Positions 35,506 through 44,982 of a stretch of 64,000 nt of DNA are shown here, piece after piece. The notes beneath the pieces were generated by a model, which saw nothing but the letters and a program-made list of their open reading frames with translations, did no database searches and was not told the origin of the DNA. Made by a program: the position numbers and the translations under genes. Positions within the stretch are counted from its first letter, which is position 1. Each line of letters begins with the position of its first letter. Location: NCBI RefSeq assembly GCF_006345825.1, contig NZ_VCIX01000092.1, positions 310,001-374,000 of the forward strand, given 5' to 3'. The DNA comes from Paenibacillus paridis. Lineage in GTDB: Bacteria; Bacillota; Bacilli; Paenibacillales; Paenibacillaceae.

Positions 35506-36265
35506 CAATAATGGAAAACATTTTACGATATTCGTTAGCACTTACACCGGTATACAATTTGAACTTTTTATAGAACCAATCCATCTCCGTATATCCGATC
35601 TCATTCGCGATTTCGTACACCTTCAGATCCGTATTCTCAAGCAGCAGCTTTGCTTTCTCCATACGCTGTTGCAGCAAATATTCATTGAAGGTCATATTTT
35701 CCTGATACTTGAATTTTTGACCTAAATACGAGCAATTGAAATGCAGATTGTTGGAAATTTGCTTCAAGGTAATATTTTGATGGAGCGATTCATCGACATA
35801 TTCCTTGACGCGCTCAATGATATTCGGCTGAGGCTGAGCCTCGTTTTCCATAGGTGTCCATGATAGCGCTTTATTATTATTATTGATTATGCAATCAAGC
35901 TCGCCTTTGACAGTCAGAAGACATGAAGTCAGTTCGACAGAAGTAACGGGGTCCGGCAAATAATCGTTTACTTGGTAATAGAGCGCCTTTCGGGCAAGCT
36001 GGAAATCGTTGCTTCCGCCTATTAGAACCAGTGGTACACGGCTCTTTCGGCGAATGTAATCACAAAGAAACAAGGCATCATGGTGAGAGCCGTTCATGCC
36101 GACCAGGATGAGCGAAAAATAGTTTCGATCTAGAAATTCAATAGCGTCCGCAGAGCTGTTCGCGTAAGCGTCCAATTCAAATCCGATTCCATTCCACTCG
36201 GGCATACGTTGTAGCATCTCTATCGAAGATGTAGAGTCGTAGTCGACAAGCAGCACTTTATACAT
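35501..36265 (-). CDS. Orphan YesN-like regulator with degenerate (pseudo-) receiver and AraC-type HTH
   Basis: 254 aa, about half the length of the other YesN proteins here. The receiver starts LLVDYD instead of LIVDDE. The phosphoacceptor position is Gly56 (LVGMNG), the Thr/Ser position is Gly (LIGGSND) and the conserved Lys is Asp105 (LPDPV), so phosphorylation is very unlikely. The AraC-type double HTH at about 150-250 is intact (ITLKQISNNLHFNCSYLGQ, VYEIANEIGYTEMDWFYKKF). Strong AGGAGGTAA before ATG 36265. No kinase is adjacent. It is divergent from the 36646-49407 operon, whose regulator it may be, sensing a ligand or acting constitutively. Confidence 0.9.
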   Translation of the reverse strand: MYKVLLVDYDSTSSIEMLQRMPEWNGIGFELDAYANSSADAIEFLDRNYFSLILVGMNGSHHDALFLCDYIRRKSRVPLVLIGGSNDFQLARKALYYQVNDYLPDPVTSVELTSCLLTVKGELDCIINNNNKALSWTPMENEAQPQPNIIERVKEYVDESLHQNITLKQISNNLHFNCSYLGQKFKYQENMTFNEYLLQQRMEKAKLLLENTDLKVYEIANEIGYTEMDWFYKKFKLYTGVSANEYRKMFSIIA

Positions 36266-36575
36266 GATGGTTACCTCCTAATTGCATTTGCTGGATCTTA
36301 TACGGCTATCGCCGTTCTTGGCTGTAAAAGATAAAGTTTCGATGTGAAATATAAGGAAAGTTAATCAATAGATGATTTACATTCTTATTGTTGTATGTTG
36401 GGAGTTCCCTGACAGGAGAACGTCTACGTTTTTATTATGTAAATTGGGGGCGATAGATACAATGTGCTTTTCTTTGCATTGCGATCACATTTTTACTTCT
36501 TGAGAAAAAACAGGTTTGCGAAGAAAGTAAATGATTTCCAAACTAGAATGTGAAGGGTAATAGATCTGATATTTA
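36266..36575. other. Divergent regulatory region of the orphan regulator and nine-gene operon
   Basis: About 310 AT-rich bases without an ORF. The only strong element is the shared-motif promoter that follows. GACAGG at 36411 with TAAATT 22 bp later lacks a -35 and is not called. Confidence 0.4.
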
Positions 36576-36610
36576 ACAGGTTGTTGCTTGCCTTATGAAA
36601 GCGCTACACT
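36576..36610 (+). promoter_or_regulatory. Shared-motif promoter (ACAGG-TTGTTG-N18-TACACT) for the nine-gene operon
   Basis: ACAGG (36576-36580), TTGTTG (36581-36586), 18-bp spacer, TACACT (36605-36610), 35 bp before the lipoprotein start. The spacer contains TGAAAGCGCT, a cre half-site. Confidence 0.65.
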
Positions 36611-36645
36611 TTCGGTGTAGTTCAATATGTTAAGGGGGATTCGCA

Positions 36646-38028
36646 ATGAAGATTCGTAAATTAATGGTTTTGTTATGCGCATTCGTTCTCGTTCTTTCTG
36701 CATGCAGCAGCGGTTCGGGCAACAGCAAGAACAACGGAACAAACAGCGGCTCTAATAACGGGGCAGGCAATTCAGGGACTGAGACCACCGCTCCGGAAGG
36801 CAACGGAGAGGAAGAGTTAAAGGGCTCGCCCGAGTTAGAATTCGACATGGGCGGCAGAACGATTAAAGTCGTTTCTTGGTGGGATATGGCGATTAAGGAA
36901 GATAATCCGGACAACATCCAACGCAAGAAAAACCTTGATGAGCTGATGAAGAAGCATAACTTTAAAATGGAATATGTAGCGGTTGACTTTGGTGAATATC
37001 AACAAAAAGTAACAGCATCCCTACTAGCGGGAGAGCCGCTTGGCGATATCGTCCGTTTGGGAAGAAACTATACGATTCCAACATTGGTTAAGCAAGATTT
37101 GCTGTGGCCGCTCGACGAGTATACGAAAAACACAAAAGTGTTCAATCAGAAGGCTACGAGTGAATTTTTTAATTATGAGGGTAAAGGCTATGCGTTCACA
37201 GAAGACAATAACAACCTGATCCAAGGTATTTTCTACAATCGGACGCTCTTGAATCAGCTTGGCATCAAGGCGCTTCAAGATTATGTGAACGAGGACAATT
37301 GGAATTGGGATACTTTCGTTCAAGCAGCGAAAGAGGCCAATAAAGATACAAACAACGACGGCAAGCTGGATACATGGGGACTTGCTAATTCTCAAGTTAT
37401 CGAGCATGCGATGTATTCGAACGGAGCTCATCTGACAAAAGGTAACAAACAAAATCTCGATGACCCCGCTACGCAAGAAGCATTGAACTTCTTATCGAAA
37501 TTGGCAACGGAGCAAGTTTACAGACCGACGGAGGGCGGAGACTGGACGGAGCCTGGTCAGTTTTTCCGTCAAGGAAATACCCTTATGATTGCGGGCGCCA
37601 TTTATGATTTGAACGGCTTTAAAACGGATATGCCGGACGCGGATATTGGCTTTGTGCCATTCCCGAAAGGTCCAAGCGAAACGGAATATCATTCCGGTGA
37701 AGGTGCTTACCAAGCACTTACGATTCCAAAGGCAGTGGAGAATCCCGAGCAGCTCATTTACATTTGGGAAAAAATCAACGATATCGATTCTGAATACGAT
37801 TATCCGGGTCAGGCGTCCCTTGAAAGCAGTTTTTCAAACGAGGATGACATTAACAATGCCAAGCAAGTTGGAGCGGGCATGATCGTATTCGACCACGGCA
37901 CTTACGGCGATGCCTTGAAGTTCTGGGATTTCGTAGGTGAGATCAACAGCGGCGTTTCGGTATCTACCGTTGTCGAGAAGTATAAACCAGTATTCCAAGC
38001 GGCGATTGATGCGGTATATGGTTCTTAA
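36646..38028 (+). CDS. Extracellular solute-binding lipoprotein
   Basis: 460 aa. The signal peptide has lipobox LSAC with Cys20, then a long Asn/Gly/Ser-rich tether (about 21-50) and a type-1 extracellular sugar-binding fold (SBP_bac_1 group). A GGGGGAT site precedes ATG 36646. It is first of nine co-directional genes. Its ligand is probably an oligosaccharide delivered to one of the two permease pairs downstream. A hairpin follows the gene, probably raising its level relative to the rest. Confidence 0.92.
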   Translation: MKIRKLMVLLCAFVLVLSACSSGSGNSKNNGTNSGSNNGAGNSGTETTAPEGNGEEELKGSPELEFDMGGRTIKVVSWWDMAIKEDNPDNIQRKKNLDELMKKHNFKMEYVAVDFGEYQQKVTASLLAGEPLGDIVRLGRNYTIPTLVKQDLLWPLDEYTKNTKVFNQKATSEFFNYEGKGYAFTEDNNNLIQGIFYNRTLLNQLGIKALQDYVNEDNWNWDTFVQAAKEANKDTNNDGKLDTWGLANSQVIEHAMYSNGAHLTKGNKQNLDDPATQEALNFLSKLATEQVYRPTEGGDWTEPGQFFRQGNTLMIAGAIYDLNGFKTDMPDADIGFVPFPKGPSETEYHSGEGAYQALTIPKAVENPEQLIYIWEKINDIDSEYDYPGQASLESSFSNEDDINNAKQVGAGMIVFDHGTYGDALKFWDFVGEINSGVSVSTVVEKYKPVFQAAIDAVYGS

Positions 38029-38049
38029 CATGTTATAACGTGTGAGAGG

Positions 38050-38084
38050 CAGTCCTCATTTTAGAACTATTCTAATGGGGACTG
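38050..38084 (+). terminator. Hairpin after the solute-binding gene (attenuator or mRNA stabiliser)
   Basis: CAGTCCTCATT pairs imperfectly with AATGGGGACTG. There is no T tract, so readthrough into the next gene is expected. Confidence 0.45.
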
Positions 38085-38122
38085 TTGTTGAATTTAACTT
38101 CTTACTGCAGGAGGGAGAAAAG

Positions 38123-41017
38123 TTGAACTTCAGAAAGAAGAACTACATCGCAATTGTACTCGTTCTTACCGTTCTGGCAACTTCTATATGGGCTTTCTAC
38201 CCTTCAGACTCGAAGGATAGCAGACGCGTCATGGCTATGGGTGATTTCGACGCCGTTACAGCATCAGCAGGAGAAGACAGCTATGATGCGTATTTGACTA
38301 CGCATAACAACGCTGGGCGACCAGACGAGGTCATTCGAATAGAGGGCGAGAGCTTCTCGGGAACGACTGGAGAAGGGTTCGACATTGCGAACGATCTGGA
38401 AGGATTGAACGGTAAAGCGGTTGTATCAACGGAGAGTGGCTCCATTTCATGGGATGTACTGGTTAAACAAGCGGGACTGTACAACATCAGAATTCATTAT
38501 TTGCCGATCGAGGGAAAAAGCTCTGCGATCGAAAGGCAGTTTGCCATTAACGGAAAAGTCCCTTTCAAGGGGGCGGATATTTTATTATTCGATCGAATTT
38601 GGGGAAATCGACAAGACGAAATTGAGCGTGACGATCGCGGCAATGAAATCAGGCCAAGGCAGGTAGAAAAACAGGCATGGCAAATCGGAATTTTCACGGA
38701 TCGAAATGGATATTATGATGAGCCTTACTCCTTTTACTTTGAGAGCGGGCAGCAATCGTTTTCCTTGACGGCTTTAAGGGAACCGATGGCGATTGATTAT
38801 ATTGAGTTGTATCAAGAACCAGTCTTGTTTCCATATGAGGATAAGAAAAAAGAGTATGAGGCGGAAGGAATTAAGCCGGTACCGAATCAGTACATTGAAA
38901 TCCAAGCGGAGGACGCGGTCGCCAAATCATCGCCTACGTTATATCCGCTGGCGGACCGGTCGAGTCCGACGGTCATTCCTTACAATGTATCCAAGCTTCG
39001 AATCAATACGATCGGCGGTACGAACTGGAAGCTTCCGGGTCAGTGGATCGAGTGGGAGTTTGAGACTGCCGAAGACGGCTTATACCAGATCGCGCTGAAG
39101 CAAAAACAGGATACGCTGCGCGGCATATACGCCACTCGAAGCTTGACGATTGACGGAGAGACTCCTTTCAAGGAAATGAAGCGTTTACGTTTTAATTTCA
39201 ACATGGATTGGGAAATGAACGTACTGGGTGATGGAGAAGAACCCTATTTGTTCCACTTTTCCAAGGGAAAGCATCGCATTCGAATGGAAGTTTCACTCGG
39301 CGAAATCGCCCCGCTCATTCGAACGATTGAATCCAGCGTACTGCAGCTTAATGATATGTATCGCAAAATATTGATGATTACATCCAATAAGCCCGATCCG
39401 TTCCGTGATTATCAATTAAGCAAGCGGATACCGGATATGGTTAAGACATTCGAAGAGCAAGCCGTGATCATACAGAACGTAGCCGATTATTTAGAGAAAT
39501 CGACAGGGGAACGGAGCGACAAAGTAGCTGTTCTCCATACAATGGTTGGTCAATTAAAGGAAATGATTAAAAACCCGGAAACGGTTGGCAATCGCTTAAC
39601 CGCATTTAAAACGAATGTCGGGGGTTTAGGCACATGGATTCTTACGGTTCGGGAGCAACCGATTAAGCTTGATTATCTCGTTGTGTCCTCGCCGGACAAG
39701 AAGCTTCCGAAAGCGGGAGCGACGATCTTACAGAAGATCAAGCATGAGCTGGGTGCATACTTTGCTTCTTACACCGAGGACTATGACAGCATCGGCAATA
39801 CGAAAAATGAACAGGACCGTAAAATTACGGTGTGGATCACTACGGGCCGGGATCAAGCGCAGGTGCTTAAGAGCTTAATCGACGATTCCTTTACGCCGGA
39901 GTCGAATATCGCGATAGATTTAAGGCTTGTACCGGGGAACATTTTGCTTCCGGCGACACTGGCCGACGAGGGGCCTGACGTTGCTATGCAAATTGGCGAG
40001 GATGTTCCCGTGAACTACGCGATGAGGGATGCGGCGACAGACCTGACTCAGTTTGCTGATTTCAACGAGGTAGCTTCGCGTTTTCATGACAGCGGACTTA
40101 CGCCTTACAAGTACGATCAAGGCGTGTATGCACTGCCTGAGCAGCAGTCATTCCCCATGCTGTTTTATCGGAAGGACATTCTTGAGGAGCTAGGACTCGC
40201 GCCGCCGAAGACCTGGCAGGATATTTACAACATGATTTCTGTCCTTCAGAAGCACAATATGGAGTTTTGGCTGCCGATCGAGGCTACGAACGCAAGTCTC
40301 GTACCGAATGCGACCTTCTCCATGCTGTTATATCAGAATGGCGGCGAATTCTATCGTGATGACGATAAGAAGAGTGCGCTTGATATGGATATTTCCATGG
40401 AAATGTTCAAGAAGTGGACGCAATTTTATACAAACTACAAATTCCCGGTCCTGGCAGACTTTCCGAACCGATTCCGTACTGGCGAGATGCCAATCGGAAT
40501 TGCGGATTATACAACGTATAACATGCTGACGGTGCTCGCGCCTGAGATTAAAGGGTTGTGGGAGTTTACACTCGTACCTGGTACAGAGCAAGATAACGGA
40601 ACCGTTAATCATGCGGTAGCCAGTCATACGACTGGCGTTATGATGATGGAGAATGCCGATAACAAGGAAGCGTCCTGGGAATTTATGAAATGGTGGACTA
40701 GCAAGGACACGCAAATCGCTTACGGCAGAGAAATGGAAGGGTTAATGGGCGAAGCCGCACGTTATCCAACGGCTAACGTAGAGGCACTTGCAGAATTGCC
40801 TTGGCCGGTTAAGGATTACAACAATCTGTCCAGCCAGTGGGAGTGGGTTGAAGGCATACCTCAAGTGCCGGGCGGTTATTTCACCGGCCGACATCTCGAC
40901 AACGCCTTCCGCAGAGTCGTCAACGCAAACGAGAACGCTAGGGAAGCGCTTAACGATTATGTGCTGTACATTAACGATGAAATTGAAATCAAGCGGAAAG
41001 AATTTAATTTACCGTAA
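38123..41017 (+). CDS. Membrane-anchored fusion of two CBM-like domains and a solute-binding domain
   Basis: 964 aa from TTG 38123 (GGAGGGAG 5 bp upstream; an in-frame ATG 27 codons earlier has no site). A single hydrophobic segment (about 7-24) without a lipobox suggests membrane anchoring. Two galactose-binding-like beta-sandwich domains (about 70-240 and 257-420) each begin with an IRIEGE / IEIQAED motif typical of CBM6/CBM35-type modules. A helical linker follows (about 425-510), then a complete sugar-binding fold (about 565-964; FYRKDILEELGLAPPKTWQDIY is the family's hinge signature). It appears to couple polysaccharide binding with ligand delivery to the permeases at 41038 and 41997. 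Confidence 0.85.
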   Translation: MNFRKKNYIAIVLVLTVLATSIWAFYPSDSKDSRRVMAMGDFDAVTASAGEDSYDAYLTTHNNAGRPDEVIRIEGESFSGTTGEGFDIANDLEGLNGKAVVSTESGSISWDVLVKQAGLYNIRIHYLPIEGKSSAIERQFAINGKVPFKGADILLFDRIWGNRQDEIERDDRGNEIRPRQVEKQAWQIGIFTDRNGYYDEPYSFYFESGQQSFSLTALREPMAIDYIELYQEPVLFPYEDKKKEYEAEGIKPVPNQYIEIQAEDAVAKSSPTLYPLADRSSPTVIPYNVSKLRINTIGGTNWKLPGQWIEWEFETAEDGLYQIALKQKQDTLRGIYATRSLTIDGETPFKEMKRLRFNFNMDWEMNVLGDGEEPYLFHFSKGKHRIRMEVSLGEIAPLIRTIESSVLQLNDMYRKILMITSNKPDPFRDYQLSKRIPDMVKTFEEQAVIIQNVADYLEKSTGERSDKVAVLHTMVGQLKEMIKNPETVGNRLTAFKTNVGGLGTWILTVREQPIKLDYLVVSSPDKKLPKAGATILQKIKHELGAYFASYTEDYDSIGNTKNEQDRKITVWITTGRDQAQVLKSLIDDSFTPESNIAIDLRLVPGNILLPATLADEGPDVAMQIGEDVPVNYAMRDAATDLTQFADFNEVASRFHDSGLTPYKYDQGVYALPEQQSFPMLFYRKDILEELGLAPPKTWQDIYNMISVLQKHNMEFWLPIEATNASLVPNATFSMLLYQNGGEFYRDDDKKSALDMDISMEMFKKWTQFYTNYKFPVLADFPNRFRTGEMPIGIADYTTYNMLTVLAPEIKGLWEFTLVPGTEQDNGTVNHAVASHTTGVMMMENADNKEASWEFMKWWTSKDTQIAYGREMEGLMGEAARYPTANVEALAELPWPVKDYNNLSSQWEWVEGIPQVPGGYFTGRHLDNAFRRVVNANENAREALNDYVLYINDEIEIKRKEFNLP

Positions 41018-41037
41018 TTGTTTGGGGGTGGAGTTCA

Positions 41038-41994
41038 ATGCAAGCCGAAACAACCAGTCAAGCCGTACCTAATCTTATCCATCCGAAGAAAAAGTCGAAG
41101 TTGTCCCATGTATGGACGGAGCTGAAGAAAAATAAGCATTATTATCTTTTGATGAGCCCGTACATGCTTATTTTCTTTACCTTTACGGTCATTCCCGTCG
41201 TATTCTCGCTCATACTTAGCTTCTTTTACTTTAACATGCTCGAATTTCCGCGGTTTGTCGGATGGCAGAACTACTCCAGATTATTTCTGAACGACGATAT
41301 CTTTATGATTGCATTGAAAAACACATTCATCTTCGCAATCATTACCGGTCCGGTCAGCTATATCGCCTGCTTTTTCTTTGCATGGGTCATTAACGAGCTA
41401 TCGCCCAAAATAAGGGCGGTTATGACTTTAATCTTTTATGCGCCGGCGATTTCCGGCAATGTATTTTTTATTTGGCTGATTGTATTTTCGGGAGACCGTT
41501 ACGGCTATATGAACGGATTTTTGATTAAATATGGATTTATTTTGGAACCGATCCAATGGCTGACGAATGAAAAATACATTCTGATGATCGTCATGATTGT
41601 ACAGCTGTGGCTCAGCTTAGGCACTAGTTTCCTTGCCTTTATCGCAGGACTGCAAACGATTGATCGGACGCTGGTAGAAGCGGGAGTCGTAGACGGAATA
41701 AAAAACCGCTGGCAGGAATTATGGTTCATCACTCTGCCTTCCATGAGGCCGCAGTTGCTGTTTGGCGCCGTTTTGCAAATTACGGGTTCTCTTGCGGTGG
41801 CTGATATTACGATCGCACTCGCAGGTTTCCCGAGCGTTAACTACGCGGCACATACGGTTGTTACCCATTTGATGGACTACGGGACGATTCGTTTCGAAAT
41901 GGGTTACGCTTCGGCGATTGCGACTGTGCTGTTCGGTATTATGATCGGGACTAACAAATTGACGCAAAAATTGCTCAGAAAGGTAGGTGAGTAA
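41038..41994 (+). CDS. Carbohydrate ABC importer permease (MalF/LplB side)
   Basis: 318 aa, six helices after a cytoplasmic N-terminus. EAA loop VEAGVVDGIKNRWQELWFI, in which the usual Ala-Gly is Gly-Ile-Lys. ATG 41038, 20 bp after the CBM-SBP fusion. It pairs with the 41997 permease. Confidence 0.92.
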   Translation: MQAETTSQAVPNLIHPKKKSKLSHVWTELKKNKHYYLLMSPYMLIFFTFTVIPVVFSLILSFFYFNMLEFPRFVGWQNYSRLFLNDDIFMIALKNTFIFAIITGPVSYIACFFFAWVINELSPKIRAVMTLIFYAPAISGNVFFIWLIVFSGDRYGYMNGFLIKYGFILEPIQWLTNEKYILMIVMIVQLWLSLGTSFLAFIAGLQTIDRTLVEAGVVDGIKNRWQELWFITLPSMRPQLLFGAVLQITGSLAVADITIALAGFPSVNYAAHTVVTHLMDYGTIRFEMGYASAIATVLFGIMIGTNKLTQKLLRKVGE

Positions 41995-41996
41995 CG

Positions 41997-42872
41997 TTGG
42001 TCGTTAAAATGATGACCGCATTTCGGACGACGAAGCGTCTGAACCGTTCGTTTACGGTTAGCTTCATATTGTTCGCGTTTCTCGCCCTGTTCGGAGCGTT
42101 TATGGTGCTGCCCCTGATTTATGCAGTGAACAACGCCTTCAAGCCGCTGGACGAATTGTTTATTTTCCCACCGCGCTTTTTCGTGAATAATCCGACATTG
42201 GACAACTTTTATGATTTAGTTGCCTTGATGGGCAATTCATGGGTTCCGTTGTCGCGTTACATTGCGAATACATTGCTTATTACGCTCGTCGGAACGGTAG
42301 GACATATTTTGCTGGCTTCCGCTGCGGCGTACCCGCTCGCTAAATATCAGTTCCTCGGCTCGAAGACGCTGTTCTCGATCGTTGTTCTTTCGCTGATGTT
42401 CTCTGCTCATGTTACAGCGATTCCAAACTATATGGTGATGTCTTGGCTTGGCTGGATCAATACGCATGCGTCTATTATCGTTCCTTCGCTCGCATTTCCA
42501 TTAGGCTTGTTTCTAATGAAGCAATTCATGGAGCAGCTTCCGACAGCTTTGCTGGAAGCCGCCAAGATTGATGGAGCGAGCGAGTACCGGATCTATTGGA
42601 GCATCGTGATGCCGAACGTAAAACCGGCTTGGCTCACGCTTATGATTTTGCAGTTTCCTATGCTTTGGGGAACAGACGGAGGCAGCTTCATCTATAGTGA
42701 GAACCTGAAGACGCTGCATTACGCGCTGGGTCAGATTACGCTCGGTGGTATTGCGCGCGCTGGCGTCGGAGCGGCTGTCGCGCTCATCTTGATGGTTGTT
42801 CCGATTACGCTCTTCATCATCTCGCAGAGCAGCGTCATCCAGACGATGGCGACTTCCGGGATGAAAGAGTAG
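41997..42872 (+). CDS. Carbohydrate ABC importer permease (MalG/LplC side)
   Basis: 291 aa, six helices, EAA loop LLEAAKIDGASEYRIYWSI. TTG 41997 starts 2 bp after the previous stop with AGGTGAG upstream. Second half of the first permease pair. No ATPase is encoded in the operon. Confidence 0.92.
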   Translation: MVVKMMTAFRTTKRLNRSFTVSFILFAFLALFGAFMVLPLIYAVNNAFKPLDELFIFPPRFFVNNPTLDNFYDLVALMGNSWVPLSRYIANTLLITLVGTVGHILLASAAAYPLAKYQFLGSKTLFSIVVLSLMFSAHVTAIPNYMVMSWLGWINTHASIIVPSLAFPLGLFLMKQFMEQLPTALLEAAKIDGASEYRIYWSIVMPNVKPAWLTLMILQFPMLWGTDGGSFIYSENLKTLHYALGQITLGGIARAGVGAAVALILMVVPITLFIISQSSVIQTMATSGMKE

Positions 42873-42888
42873 AAGGGAGATTTGCACG

Positions 42889-44346
42889 ATGTTGAAGATG
42901 AAGACCAGACTAAGAGCTTATCTCCTTGCGGCCATATGCTGCTTAATCGGCATAAGCACAGGAGGATCGCTAGCTTATGCTGCGGGCGGCGACTCTTACA
43001 ACTATTCCGTCTGGGGAGATACGGTCGTATCTCCTTCCGCATACGAGGCTACGACTCTAATGACCGGCACCTCGCTGGGTATAGGCGCGTTTAAAGATCC
43101 AAGCGATCTGCATGTAACGGCGGACAATGAAATTTATATACTCGATTCCGGCAATAATCGGATAGTTGTTCTAGACAACAATTATCGTCAGAAGGCAATG
43201 ATCAATAGCTTCAATAACGACGGAGCTGCCGATACGTTTCTGAATCCTCAAGGGATCTTTATAACGGAGCAGAAGCATGTGCTGATTGCCGATACGGGAA
43301 AGAAGCGAGTCGTTCATCTGGATGAACAAGGCCAGCTGGTGCAAATCGTGGAGAAGCCTGAATCCGATCTGCTGCCGGGCAACTTCGACTTTCAACCGGT
43401 GCGGGTCGTCATGGACAAAGCGCAGCGCATCTATGTCATGGCGGTAGGTGTGTTCGACGGGCTGATGGAATTTAGCGCGGAGGGCGCATTCACTTCTTAC
43501 ATCGGTGCGAACCGTGTCTGGGTGGATCCGGTGGAGCTGTTCTGGAAGCGGCTGTCGACGAAGGCGCAGCGCAGCCAAATGGTCATGTTCACGCCAACGG
43601 AGTTTACCAATATGGACATTAATGATGAAGGCTTCATTTACGCGACCAGCGGAGATTCGGGTGACACCATCCGCAAGCTGAACGCGCAAGGAAACGATAT
43701 CTTACGAAGAACCGGTTTATACGATCCGCAGGGTGACATTAACTATATGCGTGATCTTGGTCCCTCCAGGCTTATTGATGTCGATATTACGGACAGTGAA
43801 ATTTATTCGGTTCTTGACTCGAAGAGAGGCCGGATCTTCACGTATAACGGAGACGGGCAGTTCATGTACGTGTTCGGCGGCATGGGCAATCGGATCGGCG
43901 AGTTCAACACGCCTGTTGCCATTGAACGGGTTGGGGACGATTTCCTCGTTCTGGACAAAGCATTTGGTGAATTGACGTTGTTCCAGACGACGGAGTACGG
44001 CCGAACGTTGAACGAAGCCGTCAGAAGCTATTACCGAGGCGAGGAAGACAAGGCGCTTCAGCTGTATAAGCAGACGATTAATATGAACACAAATCTGGAT
44101 TTCGCTTATTCCGGTATCGGCAAGGCGATTCTAAGGCAGGGCGACTATAAGGAAGCGATGCGTTACTTCAAGCAAAGCCTAGATCAACCCAATTATTCCA
44201 AGGCGTTTCTCCTTTACCGCAAAGAAGTGTTAAGAGAAAACTTCAGCACCGTGATGACGGTTGTCATCGGAATAGCCGCCGTTACCCTGATTATCAGGAC
44301 TTATCGGAAGAAGCAGGCTAGAAAGAGGGGCGTTTCGTTTGAATAA
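42889..44346 (+). CDS. Secreted NHL-repeat/TPR protein with C-terminal membrane anchor
   Basis: 485 aa. Signal peptide (about 1-31, ending LAYAA). Residues about 60-355 contain NHL-type beta-propeller repeats (DLHVTADNEIYILDSGNNRI and later copies with D-x-G-N-N-R or D-T-G-K-K-R). Residues about 370-440 hold two TPR-like helical repeats (FAYSGIGKAILRQGDYKEAM). A hydrophobic helix (about 446-464) precedes a basic tail, giving an outside-facing propeller tethered at its C-terminus. AAGGGAGA precedes ATG 42889. Not an obvious enzyme; a scaffold or ligand sensor for the surrounding transporters is an inference. Overlaps the next gene by 8 bp. Confidence 0.85.
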   Translation: MLKMKTRLRAYLLAAICCLIGISTGGSLAYAAGGDSYNYSVWGDTVVSPSAYEATTLMTGTSLGIGAFKDPSDLHVTADNEIYILDSGNNRIVVLDNNYRQKAMINSFNNDGAADTFLNPQGIFITEQKHVLIADTGKKRVVHLDEQGQLVQIVEKPESDLLPGNFDFQPVRVVMDKAQRIYVMAVGVFDGLMEFSAEGAFTSYIGANRVWVDPVELFWKRLSTKAQRSQMVMFTPTEFTNMDINDEGFIYATSGDSGDTIRKLNAQGNDILRRTGLYDPQGDINYMRDLGPSRLIDVDITDSEIYSVLDSKRGRIFTYNGDGQFMYVFGGMGNRIGEFNTPVAIERVGDDFLVLDKAFGELTLFQTTEYGRTLNEAVRSYYRGEEDKALQLYKQTINMNTNLDFAYSGIGKAILRQGDYKEAMRYFKQSLDQPNYSKAFLLYRKEVLRENFSTVMTVVIGIAAVTLIIRTYRKKQARKRGVSFE

Positions 44347-44965
44347 AGAGTTCATTAAATTTCCGTTATATGTCATCATGCATCCCTTTAACGGTTATTG
44401 GGAGCTGAAATACGAACAGAATAAGAAGCTGAACTTGATCTTGTCGTTTGGGATTCTGCTGATGCTGATCTTGACTAACGTACTTAGCAGTCAGTACAGC
44501 GGTTTTTTAGTGAACATCTACAATCCTAAATACATGAACAGCTTAATGGAGATCACTTATGTTCTCGTGCCCGTCTTATTCTGGTGTGTAGCGAACTGGT
44601 CGCTTACAACCCTAATGGATGGTGAAGGGAAATTCGTTGATATCTTCACATCCACCTGTTTCGCACTGCTGCCATTGGTGATTATCAACTTCCCATGGAT
44701 TTGGCTAAGTAATGTCATTTCTATGCAGGAGACCACGTTTTATTATTTCTTCAACAGCTTTGCTGCTCTTTGGTCGCTCTACCTTCTATTTGTTGGAAAT
44801 ATGACCGTTCATCAATTTACGCCAAGCAAGACCATCGTAACGATGATGCTTTCGCTGATTGCCATCGGGTTCATGGCGTTTCTCTGCTTATTGTTTTTTA
44901 GTTTGATTCAACAAATTGTTACTTTCATCACGATCTTATATCAAGAAATCACCTTGAGGAATTAG
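44339..44965 (+). CDS. Yip1-family integral membrane protein
   Basis: 208 aa with five predicted membrane helices, matching the Yip1 domain layout (start: KFPLYVIMHPFNGYWELKYE). It begins at TTG 44339, overlapping the NHL-TPR gene by 8 bp. Bacterial Yip1 proteins have no well-defined function. Its fixed place between an NHL-TPR protein and a lipoprotein inside a transport operon suggests a membrane partner for one of them. Confidence 0.85.
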   Translation: MNKEFIKFPLYVIMHPFNGYWELKYEQNKKLNLILSFGILLMLILTNVLSSQYSGFLVNIYNPKYMNSLMEITYVLVPVLFWCVANWSLTTLMDGEGKFVDIFTSTCFALLPLVIINFPWIWLSNVISMQETTFYYFFNSFAALWSLYLLFVGNMTVHQFTPSKTIVTMMLSLIAIGFMAFLCLLFFSLIQQIVTFITILYQEITLRN

Positions 44966-44982
44966 GAAAGGAGGAACGTTAG

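Noticed and set aside
36411..36438. Additional GACAGG element with TAAATT at the right distance
   Set aside because: The -35 position reads AGAACG, so it lacks the TTGT core that defines the shared promoter.
43171..43689. Antisense ORF (172 codons) in the NHL-TPR gene
   Set aside because: Shadow of a gene with clear repeats and signal peptide; composition typical of a reverse frame.
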